Shown here one piece after another: positions 1-8,732 of a stretch of DNA of 64,000 nt (within the stretch, counting starts at the first letter, position 1; each line of letters starts with the position of its first letter). Source of the stretch: Oceanospirillaceae bacterium (GTDB lineage Bacteria; Pseudomonadota; Gammaproteobacteria; Pseudomonadales; Oceanobacteraceae); assembly GCA_024234265.1 (NCBI GenBank), contig JACKOM010000005.1, positions 153,840 through 217,839 of the forward strand, in the 5' to 3' direction. Under the pieces are notes generated by a model. The model did not search any database. It was not told the DNA's origin and was given only the letters and a program-made list of their open reading frames with translations. Made by a program: the position numbers and the translations under genes.

Positions 1-829
1 GTAACAAACCCAGGCTGGCATTTAATGCATGCGCAGCGAGCATATTCGGTGAGCCACATTCAAAACGCCGCGCATTTTCTGCTGAACGCCAGGTTTTAGT
101 GGTGTAATTACCGGCATCAGCCAGCATATGCCAGCCATACTGGTGCAATTTCAGTTGCTCCTGACGCGTGTGTCGGCAATAAAAAACCGCAAGCCCTTCA
201 GGCCCTAACAGCCATTTGTGCCCGTCGGCCACTACAAAATCTGCGTTGATTGCGTCCACATCCATGGGCAATACCCCAAGGGATTGAATGGCATCCACAC
301 AAAACAAAATATTCTGTTGTTTACAGGCAGCGCCAAGCCGCGATAAATCCAACGCAATGCCGCTGGCGTATTGTACTGAGCTGATAGCGAGCAGGCGGGT
401 TTTACCTGTAATAGCATTGAGCAAATTTTGTTCCGGCTCAGGGCCCTCAAGGTTAATTTGCAGTAATTTAACCCCGTATTGCGCAAGGGATTCCCACACA
501 ATGCGATTTGACGGGAATTCTTCATCGCTGATGATAATTTCATCGCCGGCCTGCCAATCAATGCCATAGGCAATTACGGAAAGGGCTTCAGAGGTGTTTT
601 TTTGCAGGGCAATTTCATCGCTACTGGACGCATTTAGCAATGTTTTCAATCGCTCCCGCAATTGCTGTTCGGTTTTCATCCATTGCGGATAATGGGTCGC
701 TCCAAAGGTGACGTTTTCCCTGCTAAATGCTTCAATGGCGGCATAACTTCGCTGGGGCCAGGGTGCAACTGCCGCATGATTCAGATAGACAAGCCCGTCT
801 TTCTGCGGAAATTCATGTTGGTAGGGCAT
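1..829 (-). CDS. Class V aminotransferase (cysteine desulfurase/epimerase-like), 3' end cut off
   Basis: Reading the minus strand from the ATG at 829 gives 276 open codons that run off the window edge. The translation has a fold-type I PLP enzyme pattern: an N-terminal YLNHAAVAPWP substrate loop, VDAIQSLG (Asp179 and Gln182 contact the cofactor ring), and ADGHKWLLGPEG with the probable PLP Schiff-base lysine at residue 205. This is the class V family, which includes cysteine desulfurases, isopenicillin N epimerase-like enzymes and kynureninase. The substrate cannot be told from the visible part. A GGAG ribosome site lies just upstream of the start. The gene is divergent from the Ton operon, and the Fur-like box at 853-870 lies in the short gap, so iron control of both sides is possible but inferred. 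Family call sure, substrate unknown. Confidence 0.85.
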   Translation of the reverse strand, partial: MPYQHEFPQKDGLVYLNHAAVAPWPQRSYAAIEAFSRENVTFGATHYPQWMKTEQQLRERLKTLLNASSSDEIALQKNTSEALSVIAYGIDWQAGDEIIISDEEFPSNRIVWESLAQYGVKLLQINLEGPEPEQNLLNAITGKTRLLAISSVQYASGIALDLSRLGAACKQQNILFCVDAIQSLGVLPMDVDAINADFVVADGHKWLLGPEGLAVFYCRHTRQEQLKLHQYGWHMLADAGNYTTKTWRSAENARRFECGSPNMLAAHALNASLGLL

Positions 830-852
830 TGGTCTCCACCCACTTGTGTTAG

Positions 853-870
853 AATGAGAATGACTATCAT
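853..870 (+). promoter_or_regulatory. Fur-box-like site at head of Ton operon
   Basis: The 15-mer GAGAATGACTATCAT (856-870), preceded by AAT, matches the repeated-hexamer Fur pattern GATAATGATTATCAT at 13 of 15 positions. A possible -10 element TAGAAT sits at 850-855, so the site would overlap the transcription start. The Ton cluster downstream is a typical Fur target. Inference from sequence similarity only. Confidence 0.5.
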
Positions 871-891
871 ATGGAAAGCAACACGACATCT

Positions 892-3831
892 ATGCGCACT
901 GCATCTTCCGCCAAGCCTAACCAAGTACATCCTGATTTTAAATGGCTGCGCAGCGAGTACATCGACTCCTTGAGCCTGTTAATCGAAGAATATGAACACA
1001 ACGCAACAGGTGCGCGGCACTATCACATGCACACCGAAAACGATGAAAACGTATTCCTGGTGGCAGTGCGTACCATGCCGGAAGATTCCACTGGTGTAGC
1101 CCACATTCTTGAACATACCGCCCTGTGTGGCAGTGAAAAATACCCGGTACGCGACCCGTTTTTTATGATGGTGCGCCGCTCCCTGAATACGTTTATGAAT
1201 GCATTTACCAGTAGCGACTGGACGGCTTATCCGTTTGCATCCAAAAACAAAAAAGATTTCAGCAATTTATTATCGGTTTACCTCGATGCGGTATTTTTTG
1301 CACGTCTAGATCCGCTTGATTTTGCCCAGGAAGGTCATCGTCTGGAGTTTGCTGAGCCAAATAACCCTGAATCAGAATTGCAATTTAAAGGCGTTGTATT
1401 TAACGAAATGAAGGGTGCCATGAGTTCGCCGGTGAGCGTACTGTGGCAAACATTTACAAAATATATTTACCCGACTAACACTTATCACCACAACTCAGGT
1501 GGAGAACCAGACTGCATTACCGACCTGAGTTATGAGCAATTAAAAGCGTTTTATCAGGCCCATTATCACCCCAGTAACGCAATTTTCATGACTTTTGGTG
1601 ATATCAGTGCCTTTGAACACCACGCCAAATTTGCGGAATATTTAAACCGCTTTGAGCGCAGCAATAAAAAAATCAGCGTGGCAGATGAAAAACGTTATTG
1701 CGCACCCGTGCGTGTGCAGGAAGCCTACAACTTTGAATCGGAAGATGGCCTTGAGGGGCACACCCACCACGTAGTGGGTTGGTTACTTGGCCACAGCACC
1801 CAGCTTGATGAGCAGCTGGAAGCGCAGTTTTTAAGTAATATCCTACTGGAAAACAGCAGTTCGCCTTTGCGTCATGCACTGGAAACCACCCAGCTCGGCA
1901 GCTCACCATCACCATTGTGTGGTCTTGAAGATTCCAACAAAGAAATGTGTTTTGTCTGCGGCGTAGAGGGTAGTGACCTTGAAGATGTTGCTGCAGTGGA
2001 AAAGCTGGTGCTGGACACACTGCGTGATGTGGCTGAAAAAGGTGTCAGCCCTGAGCAAATAGAAGCCGTATTACATCAGCTTGAATTGTCGCAACGTGAA
2101 ATCGGTGGTGATGGTTACCCCTATGGCCTGCAATTAATTTTATCCTCCCTGGGTGCTGCCACCCATTATGGCGACCCTATCAGCGCACTGAATTTAGATG
2201 CCGCGTTGTTGCGTCTGCGCGAAAAAGCACAAAATTCTGACTTTGTACGCAGCCTGATTGAAAAACACCTGCTCGATAACCCGCACCGTGTAACCCTGAG
2301 TCTGTATCCGGACGATCAATTTAATGTGCGCAAAGAAGCCGCAGAGAAATTGCAGCTGCAAAAAATCGCGGCTGCATTAACGGCGGAGGATAAATCCCGC
2401 ATCGTCGCCCAGGCAAAAGCACTGGAAGATCGCCAGGCTCAGGTGGATGACGAATCCCTGTTGCCTAAGGTGACACTGCAGGATGTGGCCGGCGAATTAT
2501 TGATTCCAGGCGCGGATATTCAAATCGTCAGCGAAAACCAGAATGGTTATTTCTACAAACAGGGCACCAACGGTCTTGTTTATCAGCAGCTCATTATGGA
2601 TCTGCCTGCACTGTCCGATGATGAAATTCTGTTGTTGCCCTTATTAACCCAGGCCATTACCGAAGTTGGGTCAGGGGAGCTGGACTATTTACAAACCCAG
2701 CAAAAACAATCGCTGATTTGCGGCAATATCAGCAGTTACAGCACCATTCGCAGCGCCCTTGAAAACGAGCAAAACACACTGGGTTACTGGAGTATCTCAG
2801 GTAAAGCGTTGGCCCGTAACGGTGCAGCATTCTCAGATTTAATTCAGGACACTCTGCTGAACGCGCGTTTTGATGAGCATCGCCGTATTAAAGAATTAAT
2901 TGCGCAGAACAAAATGCGCAAAGAACAAAGCATTACCGGCCATGGCCATAACTTAGCTATGGGGCTCGCCGCCAGCGGTATGGCTCCATCGGCAAAAGTG
3001 GCCTATCAGGTGGGTGGTTTACCCAGCATTTTACGCCTGCGTGAGTTAGTGAAAAAACTGGAAGACAACAACTTCTCTGCAAGCCTGGCTAACCAGCTGG
3101 CAGCACTGCGCAATAAATTAAGCGGTGCTCGCAAAGAACACGTATTGATTACCGATGCACAACATATTGATAACCTCAGTGCGCACTTGAAAAACAGCTG
3201 GCAAATTGCCGGTGAAAAAGCCCCCGGGCAATTTTCGTTACCCCATGTGCGCGAATGTGTGAATGTAGCCTGGATTGTACCGTCACAGGTCAGTTTCTGT
3301 GCCAAAGCCTACCCGACGGTAGCGGCGGACCACCCTGACGCACCTGCCCTGACTGTATTGGGTGGTTTTTTGCGCAATGGCTTTTTACATACCGCAATTC
3401 GTGAAAAAGGCGGCGCCTATGGCGGTGGTGCAAGCCAGGACAACGGTTCTGCCTGTTTTAAATTTTATTCATACCGCGACCCGCGTTTTACCGAAACCCT
3501 GCAAGATTTCGACCGCGCCATCGAATGGATGTTAAAAACTGAGCACAGTTACAGCATGCTGGAGCAGGCGATTCTGGGTGTGATTTCCAGCATAGATAAA
3601 CCCGGCTCACCGGCGGGCGAAGCCAAACAGGCTTATCACAATCAGCGCAGTGGGCGTACACCCCAGTGGCGCAACCAGTTCCGCCAGAATGTATTAAAAG
3701 TCAGCCTGGAAGATCTTAAGCGCGTAACCCGTACCTATCTGCATGATAAAAACGCCAGCACCGGCGTGTTAATTCCTAAAACCATGCATGATCAGGCTGA
3801 AAAGCGCGGGATGAAAATCAGCGAGTTATAA
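892..3831 (+). CDS. M16C family zinc metallopeptidase (presequence protease/PreP-like)
   Basis: The protein is about 979 aa, the usual size of PreP/Cym1-type M16C proteases, which bury peptides in a clam-shell chamber and cut them. The inverted zinc motif HILEH is at residues 71-75, and the downstream Glu of FNEMKGAM at about residue 171 would complete the site. The second half shows the M16C-associated region and an inactive peptidase repeat (REKGGAYGGGA). No signal peptide is visible, so it is probably cytosolic. The start is uncertain: ATG 871 lies directly against the Fur-like box, whereas ATG 892 leaves a short leader; neither has a strong ribosome site. It heads the Ton operon, with a 9-nt gap to the DUF3450 gene. 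A peptide-degradation role is family knowledge; a link to Ton-dependent uptake is inferred. Confidence 0.88.
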   Translation: MRTASSAKPNQVHPDFKWLRSEYIDSLSLLIEEYEHNATGARHYHMHTENDENVFLVAVRTMPEDSTGVAHILEHTALCGSEKYPVRDPFFMMVRRSLNTFMNAFTSSDWTAYPFASKNKKDFSNLLSVYLDAVFFARLDPLDFAQEGHRLEFAEPNNPESELQFKGVVFNEMKGAMSSPVSVLWQTFTKYIYPTNTYHHNSGGEPDCITDLSYEQLKAFYQAHYHPSNAIFMTFGDISAFEHHAKFAEYLNRFERSNKKISVADEKRYCAPVRVQEAYNFESEDGLEGHTHHVVGWLLGHSTQLDEQLEAQFLSNILLENSSSPLRHALETTQLGSSPSPLCGLEDSNKEMCFVCGVEGSDLEDVAAVEKLVLDTLRDVAEKGVSPEQIEAVLHQLELSQREIGGDGYPYGLQLILSSLGAATHYGDPISALNLDAALLRLREKAQNSDFVRSLIEKHLLDNPHRVTLSLYPDDQFNVRKEAAEKLQLQKIAAALTAEDKSRIVAQAKALEDRQAQVDDESLLPKVTLQDVAGELLIPGADIQIVSENQNGYFYKQGTNGLVYQQLIMDLPALSDDEILLLPLLTQAITEVGSGELDYLQTQQKQSLICGNISSYSTIRSALENEQNTLGYWSISGKALARNGAAFSDLIQDTLLNARFDEHRRIKELIAQNKMRKEQSITGHGHNLAMGLAASGMAPSAKVAYQVGGLPSILRLRELVKKLEDNNFSASLANQLAALRNKLSGARKEHVLITDAQHIDNLSAHLKNSWQIAGEKAPGQFSLPHVRECVNVAWIVPSQVSFCAKAYPTVAADHPDAPALTVLGGFLRNGFLHTAIREKGGAYGGGASQDNGSACFKFYSYRDPRFTETLQDFDRAIEWMLKTEHSYSMLEQAILGVISSIDKPGSPAGEAKQAYHNQRSGRTPQWRNQFRQNVLKVSLEDLKRVTRTYLHDKNASTGVLIPKTMHDQAEKRGMKISEL

Positions 3832-3840
3832 GGACATAAC

Positions 3841-4587
3841 ATGGCTTTAAAATTTATTGGGGGGCTTGTGCTGTGCAGCTTTATTAGCACAGCACTGGCG
3901 CAAACCAGCCTGCAACAGGTTGAGCAGGCTGCCGGCAGCGGAATACAAAATTCTGCTGCATCGCAAAAAAAAATCGATGCATTAGATGATGAGCAGCGCC
4001 AGTTACTGCAAAACTATCGTAATGTCATTGCGGAATCTGACCAGTTGCGGGTTTATAACCAGCAACTTGGCAGCATCATCGAAAATCAGCGCAACGAGCT
4101 GAGCAGTATCGATCAGCAAATCAACGATATTGAGCGCACCCAGCAGGGCATTATGCCCCTGATGGCACGCATGCTGGATGCCCTCGCAATTTTTGTCAGC
4201 CTGGATTTACCCTTTTTACAGGAAGAGCGTAATAACCGCATTAATCAATTGCGGGGCTTATTGTTATCGGCCGATATCAGTGTGGCGGAAAAATATCGCC
4301 GTGTATTGGAGGCCTATCAGATAGAGCTTGAATACGGGCGTACCATAGAGGCTTACCGGGATAAAAATCCTGACGGCAAGCTGGTTGATTATCTGCGCCT
4401 TGGGCGGGCTGGCTTTTATTATGTCACCTTAGATGGCGAGGCCGCCTATGGCTTTGATATTAAAACCCGCCAATGGCTTGTGCTCGATAATAGTTATCTG
4501 AACAGCCTGCAAAAAGGCCTGCAGATTGCGCGCAAACAATCCGCCCCCAGCATGTTAACTTTGCCAATTCGCACCCTGGAGCACTGA
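3841..4587 (+). CDS. DUF3450 periplasmic protein of TtpC-TonB system
   Basis: 248 aa with a clear signal peptide (hydrophobic stretch ending STALAQ, residues 1-21), followed by a long, Gln/Glu-rich coiled-coil region (about 25-110) and a globular C-terminal half. Size and pattern match DUF3450, a family found almost only beside TtpC/ExbB/ExbD/TonB genes in marine and soil gammaproteobacteria, where it is thought to assist the periplasmic part of the energy-transducing complex. The AGGA ribosome site lies within the 9-nt gap after the peptidase, and only 1 nt separates its stop from the next start, so it is translationally linked to the TtpC-like gene. Its exact function is not established. 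Confidence 0.85.
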   Translation: MALKFIGGLVLCSFISTALAQTSLQQVEQAAGSGIQNSAASQKKIDALDDEQRQLLQNYRNVIAESDQLRVYNQQLGSIIENQRNELSSIDQQINDIERTQQGIMPLMARMLDALAIFVSLDLPFLQEERNNRINQLRGLLLSADISVAEKYRRVLEAYQIELEYGRTIEAYRDKNPDGKLVDYLRLGRAGFYYVTLDGEAAYGFDIKTRQWLVLDNSYLNSLQKGLQIARKQSAPSMLTLPIRTLEH

Positions 4588-4588
4588 C

Positions 4589-5959
4589 ATGCAGCGTCTG
4601 ATATGCACTCTGGCAATTTTTCTGAGCGTCTCCAGCGCATTTGCCGACACAAAATCCGAACCTCAAACCCAGCCTGATTCGCTTGCCGCGTTGCTGAGCA
4701 ATATCCAGCAAGAAAACGCAGCCGATGCCCGCATCAATCAGGAACGGGAGCAAAAATTCTTAAGCGCACGCAATGAGCAGCGCAATTTACTGAACACTGC
4801 GCAAAGCGAATTAAATTCCTTAAAAAATCGCAGCAAAGAATTGCGCAGCCAATTTGATAACAATGAACAGGCGCTGAATAAACAATCTGAAATTTTGCGT
4901 TTAAAACTCGGCAACCTTGGGGAAATGTTTGGTGTAGTACGCCAGGTATCCCAGGATGTCATCAGCCTTAAACAGGCTTCGTTAATTGCTACCTCTGAGG
5001 AAGATCAGGTTTTACTGGAAAAGTTAGCGGCCAGTAAAAGTTTGCCGGATATCCACGAGCTGGAAGGTTTGTGGCTGAGCATGCAGCGCCACATGACAGC
5101 ACAGGCCGATATCAATAATGAAACCCGTGAAGTGGTTGCCGAAGATGGCTCGGTTTCGCAGGATGCCATCTACAAGGTCGGACCTTTTGTTGCTTTCAAT
5201 GACAATGGTTATCTGCAATATGATGATGAAAGCCACAGCTTTATTGAATTAAACCGCCAACCCGGAGAGGCTGCTTTATTGGATGATTACCTGCAGGATA
5301 AATCCGTTTTTGCACCGGTAGCGATAGATCCAACCCGGGGTGTAATGCTGGGCCTGTATGCCCAAAGCCCAAATTTGATGGAGCGTATTCGTCAGGGCGG
5401 TTTTATCGGTTATTGCATCATGCTGCTGACAGTACTGGGGGTTTGTTACGCCGCCATGCGTATGTTTGCCCTGCATAAAATAAATACAGGTGTGCAACGC
5501 CAGGTGAATTCCACGCAAATCAGCTCTGATAATCCGCTTGGGCGGATAATGGCTGTTTACCGTACAGACTTGCAGCAGGATACCGATACCCTGGAGAAAA
5601 AAATCGATGAGGCCGTGCTGGCAGAATTACCGGCACTGGAAAAAGGGCAATCATTAATTAAATTACTCGCCGCAGTAGCGCCCCTCATGGGTTTGTTAGG
5701 CACAGTGGTGGGGATGATTGCTACGTTCCAGTCCATCACTTTGTTTGGCACTGGCGATCCGAAATTAATGGCGGCGGGTATCTCCCAGGCATTGATCACT
5801 ACCGTGCAGGGTTTGGTGGCAGCCATCCCGTTATTATTAATGCATAACCTGCTAAGCACCCGCAGCCGCAATCTGATTCAACTATTGGATAAACAAGCGG
5901 CGGGCATGATAGCCGAGCGCGCCGAAACCGCCCGCGGTGCACAAGATGCAGGCCATTAA
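4589..5959 (+). CDS. TtpC-like MotA/TolQ/ExbB-family proton channel with long periplasmic domain
   Basis: 456 aa. A signal peptide (to about residue 20, SSAFA) precedes a coiled-coil periplasmic part (about 30-130) and a globular region. Then comes a first membrane helix at about 265-290 (IMLLTVLGVCYAA) and the ExbB-type pair of helices at about 355-425, containing APLMGLLGTVVGMIATF, the signature of the MotA/TolQ/ExbB fold. This architecture is that of TtpC in the Vibrio TonB2 system, where it works with ExbB, ExbD and TonB to energise outer-membrane receptors. It lies between DUF3450 and exbB and overlaps exbB by 14 nt. Confidence 0.88.
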   Translation: MQRLICTLAIFLSVSSAFADTKSEPQTQPDSLAALLSNIQQENAADARINQEREQKFLSARNEQRNLLNTAQSELNSLKNRSKELRSQFDNNEQALNKQSEILRLKLGNLGEMFGVVRQVSQDVISLKQASLIATSEEDQVLLEKLAASKSLPDIHELEGLWLSMQRHMTAQADINNETREVVAEDGSVSQDAIYKVGPFVAFNDNGYLQYDDESHSFIELNRQPGEAALLDDYLQDKSVFAPVAIDPTRGVMLGLYAQSPNLMERIRQGGFIGYCIMLLTVLGVCYAAMRMFALHKINTGVQRQVNSTQISSDNPLGRIMAVYRTDLQQDTDTLEKKIDEAVLAELPALEKGQSLIKLLAAVAPLMGLLGTVVGMIATFQSITLFGTGDPKLMAAGISQALITTVQGLVAAIPLLLMHNLLSTRSRNLIQLLDKQAAGMIAERAETARGAQDAGH

Positions 5960-6455
5960 TCAGATCACGGTTTTTTTAAATGCCGGCGGGCCTGTGCTGG
6001 CGCTTATTCTGCTGCTGACAATTTTGCTGTGCAGTTTAATTGCCGAGCGCTACCGGTTTTTAAAGTTTGATGCACAAATAATGTGTGCCGCAGCTGTGCA
6101 GGCATGGCATATACGCACCGATAAAAGCAGTTGGTTTGCGCTGCAAATTCGTACCGCAAGCATTGCACAAACAAAAGCTGCGCTTGAAAAAAACCTGAGC
6201 CTGATTGGTTTATTAATTGCCCTGTGCCCCATGCTGGGGTTGCTTGGCACTGTATCGGGCATGGTCAGCGTATTTGATGTAATGGCGGTTACCGGTACCG
6301 GCAATGCGCGGGAAATGGCCAGTGGTATTTCCAAAGCAACCTTGCCGACCATGGCAGGCATGGTGATTTCATTGTTGGGGCTGTATTTTCGCTCCCGCTT
6401 TAATGCCATGGCCAAACACCATTTAGCCCATTTTGAAGACTCACTGGTGAAATAA
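5946..6455 (+). CDS. exbB: ExbB biopolymer transport protein (MotA/TolQ/ExbB proton channel)
   Basis: 169 aa with three membrane segments: about residues 12-34 (GGPVLALILLLTILLCSL) and a helix pair starting at SLIGLLIALCPMLGLLGTVSGMVSVF and ending at about 150. The P-x-LGLLGTVxGM motif is the ExbB/TolQ hallmark. It forms the pentameric proton channel in the inner membrane that powers TonB. ATG 5946 was chosen; a GTG 9 nt upstream in the same frame would add three residues. It overlaps the 3' end of the TtpC-like gene and is followed 2 nt later by exbD, so the three proteins are probably made together. Confidence 0.9.
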   Translation: MQAINQITVFLNAGGPVLALILLLTILLCSLIAERYRFLKFDAQIMCAAAVQAWHIRTDKSSWFALQIRTASIAQTKAALEKNLSLIGLLIALCPMLGLLGTVSGMVSVFDVMAVTGTGNAREMASGISKATLPTMAGMVISLLGLYFRSRFNAMAKHHLAHFEDSLVK

Positions 6456-6457
6456 TT

Positions 6458-6865
6458 ATGCGTCGCCGCCACATCAACCAGGAATCCGAAGAAACCCTTA
6501 TCGACATGACACCCATGCTCGATATCGTTTTTATCATGCTGATATTTTTTATCGTCACCACTTCGTTTGTGAAAGAAAGTGGCATCAGTATTAATCGCCC
6601 CGCAGCGGCCAGCGCCGTGCAGGCGGATAAAGGCAATATTATGGTGGCCATTAAACCCGATGGCGCCATCTGGATTGACCGCAGGGTAGTGGATATTCGT
6701 GCGGTACGCGCCAATATCGAAAAACTGCGCGCTGAAAATCCGGAAAGCGCGGTTGTGATTCAGTCCGACAGCGATGCACGTACCGGCGTATTAGTGCGGG
6801 TAATGGATCAGATCCGCATGGCGGGGGTTGATAATATCTCTATCGCCGCCGATCAGGTGCCATAA
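6458..6865 (+). CDS. exbD: ExbD biopolymer transport protein
   Basis: 135 aa with a short cytoplasmic N-terminus, one membrane helix at about 20-40 and a periplasmic domain. The sequence PMLDIVFIMLIFF carries the conserved membrane Asp (residue 22), which moves protons in ExbD/TolR proteins. The periplasmic part (GNIMVAIKPDGAIWIDRR and onward) has the ExbD fold pattern. It would insert as a dimer inside the ExbB pentamer and touch TonB. It starts 2 nt after exbB and ends 1 nt before tonB, in the middle of the operon. Confidence 0.92.
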   Translation: MRRRHINQESEETLIDMTPMLDIVFIMLIFFIVTTSFVKESGISINRPAAASAVQADKGNIMVAIKPDGAIWIDRRVVDIRAVRANIEKLRAENPESAVVIQSDSDARTGVLVRVMDQIRMAGVDNISIAADQVP

Positions 6866-6866
6866 C

Positions 6867-7487
6867 ATGCGCCTGACGATGTCGTTTGTGACGGGCATTA
6901 TGCTGGCACTGTTAGTGTTTTGGTTTATGCAGTGGTTAGTGCAGCCGCCGGCGATCACACAAAACGCATCGTCATCCCAGGTAAGCGTGAATTTTATCCG
7001 CGAGCTGCGCGACAGCAAAAGTCAGCTTAAAAACCGCCAGGATTCACCCCCGGAACCACCCCGGCAACCTCCGGTACCTGCTGCACCGCAAGCCACAGAA
7101 AATACACCACCTTCACCCATGGGCGCTGCCCCATTGCCCGGGTTACCCTCGGCACTTGCCTCCTTTAAAGGGCAGGCGATAGGCAGTTTATTAGGGGGCT
7201 ATAGCGCAGGGGATTCAGATGTCATGCCCCTTGTACAAATTGAGCCGGTTTACCCGCCCCAGGCCTTGGCGCGCAAAATTGAAGGTTTGGTCGTTTTACG
7301 CATGCAAATTAATGCCAGTGGGGCAGTGGATGACATTGAAGTCATCAAGGCTGAACCAAAAGGTGTTTTCGAACGTGAAGCTATCCGTGCTGCTTACCGT
7401 TATAAATTCAAACCCAAGCTGGTTGACGGCAAACCTGTGCCGCAGGTTGCCACATTGCCCTTTGAATTTAAGCTGGAGAAAAAATAG
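6867..7487 (+). CDS. tonB: TonB family energy transducer
   Basis: 206 aa. An N-terminal membrane anchor (residues about 7-25, FVTGIMLALLVFWFMQW) is followed by a short proline-rich spacer (about 55-95) and a C-terminal TonB domain beginning VQIEPVYPPQALARK, with GLVVLRMQINASGAVDDIEV and a final LPFEFKL strand. The spacer is short, as in TonB2-type proteins paired with TtpC. TonB carries proton-motive energy to outer-membrane receptors. An upstream in-frame start at 6828 lies inside exbD; ATG 6867, one nt after the exbD stop, is preferred because it starts right before the anchor. It overlaps the TPR gene start by 1 nt. Confidence 0.92.
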   Translation: MRLTMSFVTGIMLALLVFWFMQWLVQPPAITQNASSSQVSVNFIRELRDSKSQLKNRQDSPPEPPRQPPVPAAPQATENTPPSPMGAAPLPGLPSALASFKGQAIGSLLGGYSAGDSDVMPLVQIEPVYPPQALARKIEGLVVLRMQINASGAVDDIEVIKAEPKGVFEREAIRAAYRYKFKPKLVDGKPVPQVATLPFEFKLEKK

Positions 7488-8677
7488 TGCGGTTTTTATG
7501 GGCAGGGGTTTTATGTTTTTTTATCGGGCAGGCCATGGCAGGCCAGGGTATTTCACCCTATACCTATGAAAAATTAACCCGCATTCAGGCATTGTTAGGT
7601 GAAGGTAAATTACCCCAGGCTGCCGGGGATCTGGACGATTTATTAAAAGATGTGGCCAATGCCCCCCTGGCCATGGCACTCACCTTACAAACCTATGCGC
7701 AGCTTGAAATGCAGCGCAATCAATTGCCGGCGGCCCAGCAGCGCCTGCAACAGGCACTCAAAATCGACAATCTGGATGAGGCGACCCGCAATCAGCTACG
7801 TGTGCAATCCGCACAGATTTATTTTTCGCAGGGCGACTACGCGGCACTGATTCAAAGCCTGCAGCCGTGGCTGCAAACATTGCCCACAGATGCTCCCGCC
7901 ACGGCTTTTGCTCTACTGGGCGCAGGTTTTTATGCTCAGGAAAAATTCGCACCCGGTTTACCTTTTATTGAAGAAGCCATAAAACGCAGCGGCGAAATAA
8001 AAGAGCCTTGGTTATTGCTCGCATTCGCAGGCTGTTTTCAAACCCGGCAATATGATCGCGCCCTGTATTACAGCGATATTTTATTAAGCCATTTCCCGGA
8101 TAAAAAAGATTATTGGTTGCAAAAAAGCGGCATGTTACAGCTGCAGAATAAACTCAGCGAAGCGGCAGCGGTGCGTTATGCCGCCAGCAACCAGGGCTTT
8201 GCCTTCAGCGATGCGGAAGTGGTCAGTTATGCGCAACTTTTAGGTGTCAGTGGTGCGCCCCTGAAAACCGGCCAGGTTTTAAACCAGCTCGGACAGCAAA
8301 AAACACTGGATGAAAAAGAACGCCGTTTGTTGCTGCAGGCCTGGCTGCAAGCCCGCGAACGGGAAAAAGCCCGCGCTGTGCTGCAATCTTTGTTTGATGA
8401 TTTTGCCCGTATCGAGGATGGTGTGTGGCTGCTGCAAATGCAGGTTGATGCGGAACTATGGAGCGCGGTATTGCCCCTGGCAGGCCAGCTGCTAGATAAA
8501 AAACTCGACAATAAACAACATGGCCTGATTTTGATTTATCAGGGTATTGCGCTTTATCGCCTCAACAAAACCGATGCAGCGCTGGAAAGCATGCAGGCTG
8601 CCAGCCGCTATAACGAAGTTAAAAGCCAGGCCGACGCCTGGCGCCAATATATGTTGCAGATGAGGCAACAAAATTAA
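7487..8677 (+). CDS. Exported tetratricopeptide-repeat protein of the Ton operon
   Basis: 396 aa. The GTG start overlaps the tonB stop (TAGTG). A signal peptide is clear (residues 1-18, ending GQAMAG). The rest is helical, with repeated TPR-like A/L/Y spacing across residues about 30-380 (for example LALTLQTYAQLEMQRNQLPAAQQRLQQAL, here quoted in part: LALTLQTYAQLEMQ). TPR proteins at the end of TtpC-TonB2 operons are known from Vibrio, and one has been linked to outer-membrane virulence functions. Here it is most likely a periplasmic scaffold for the Ton complex. It is the last gene of the operon; a perfect intrinsic terminator follows 5 nt later. Confidence 0.82.
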   Translation: MRFLWAGVLCFFIGQAMAGQGISPYTYEKLTRIQALLGEGKLPQAAGDLDDLLKDVANAPLAMALTLQTYAQLEMQRNQLPAAQQRLQQALKIDNLDEATRNQLRVQSAQIYFSQGDYAALIQSLQPWLQTLPTDAPATAFALLGAGFYAQEKFAPGLPFIEEAIKRSGEIKEPWLLLAFAGCFQTRQYDRALYYSDILLSHFPDKKDYWLQKSGMLQLQNKLSEAAAVRYAASNQGFAFSDAEVVSYAQLLGVSGAPLKTGQVLNQLGQQKTLDEKERRLLLQAWLQAREREKARAVLQSLFDDFARIEDGVWLLQMQVDAELWSAVLPLAGQLLDKKLDNKQHGLILIYQGIALYRLNKTDAALESMQAASRYNEVKSQADAWRQYMLQMRQQN

Positions 8678-8682
8678 TCAAT

Positions 8683-8710
8683 AAAAATGGCCTCGAAAGA
8701 GGCCATTTTT
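8683..8710. terminator. Bidirectional intrinsic terminator, Ton operon / xthA
   Basis: Perfect 12-bp stem AAAAATGGCCTC (8683-8694) and GAGGCCATTTTT (8699-8710) with a GAAA tetraloop. A/T runs on both sides let it serve the Ton operon on the plus strand and xthA on the minus strand. Confidence 0.92.
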
Positions 8711-8732
8711 ATTTGCGCAGGGCAGGAATCCG

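Noticed and set aside
232..573. 113-aa minus-strand open frame in the first kilobase
   Set aside because: It is out of frame with the class V aminotransferase, which is supported by PLP-site motifs along the whole stretch.
892..3831. FusC-type periplasmic protease for imported protein
   Set aside because: No signal peptide can be found from either candidate start; the sequence fits a cytosolic PreP-like enzyme better.
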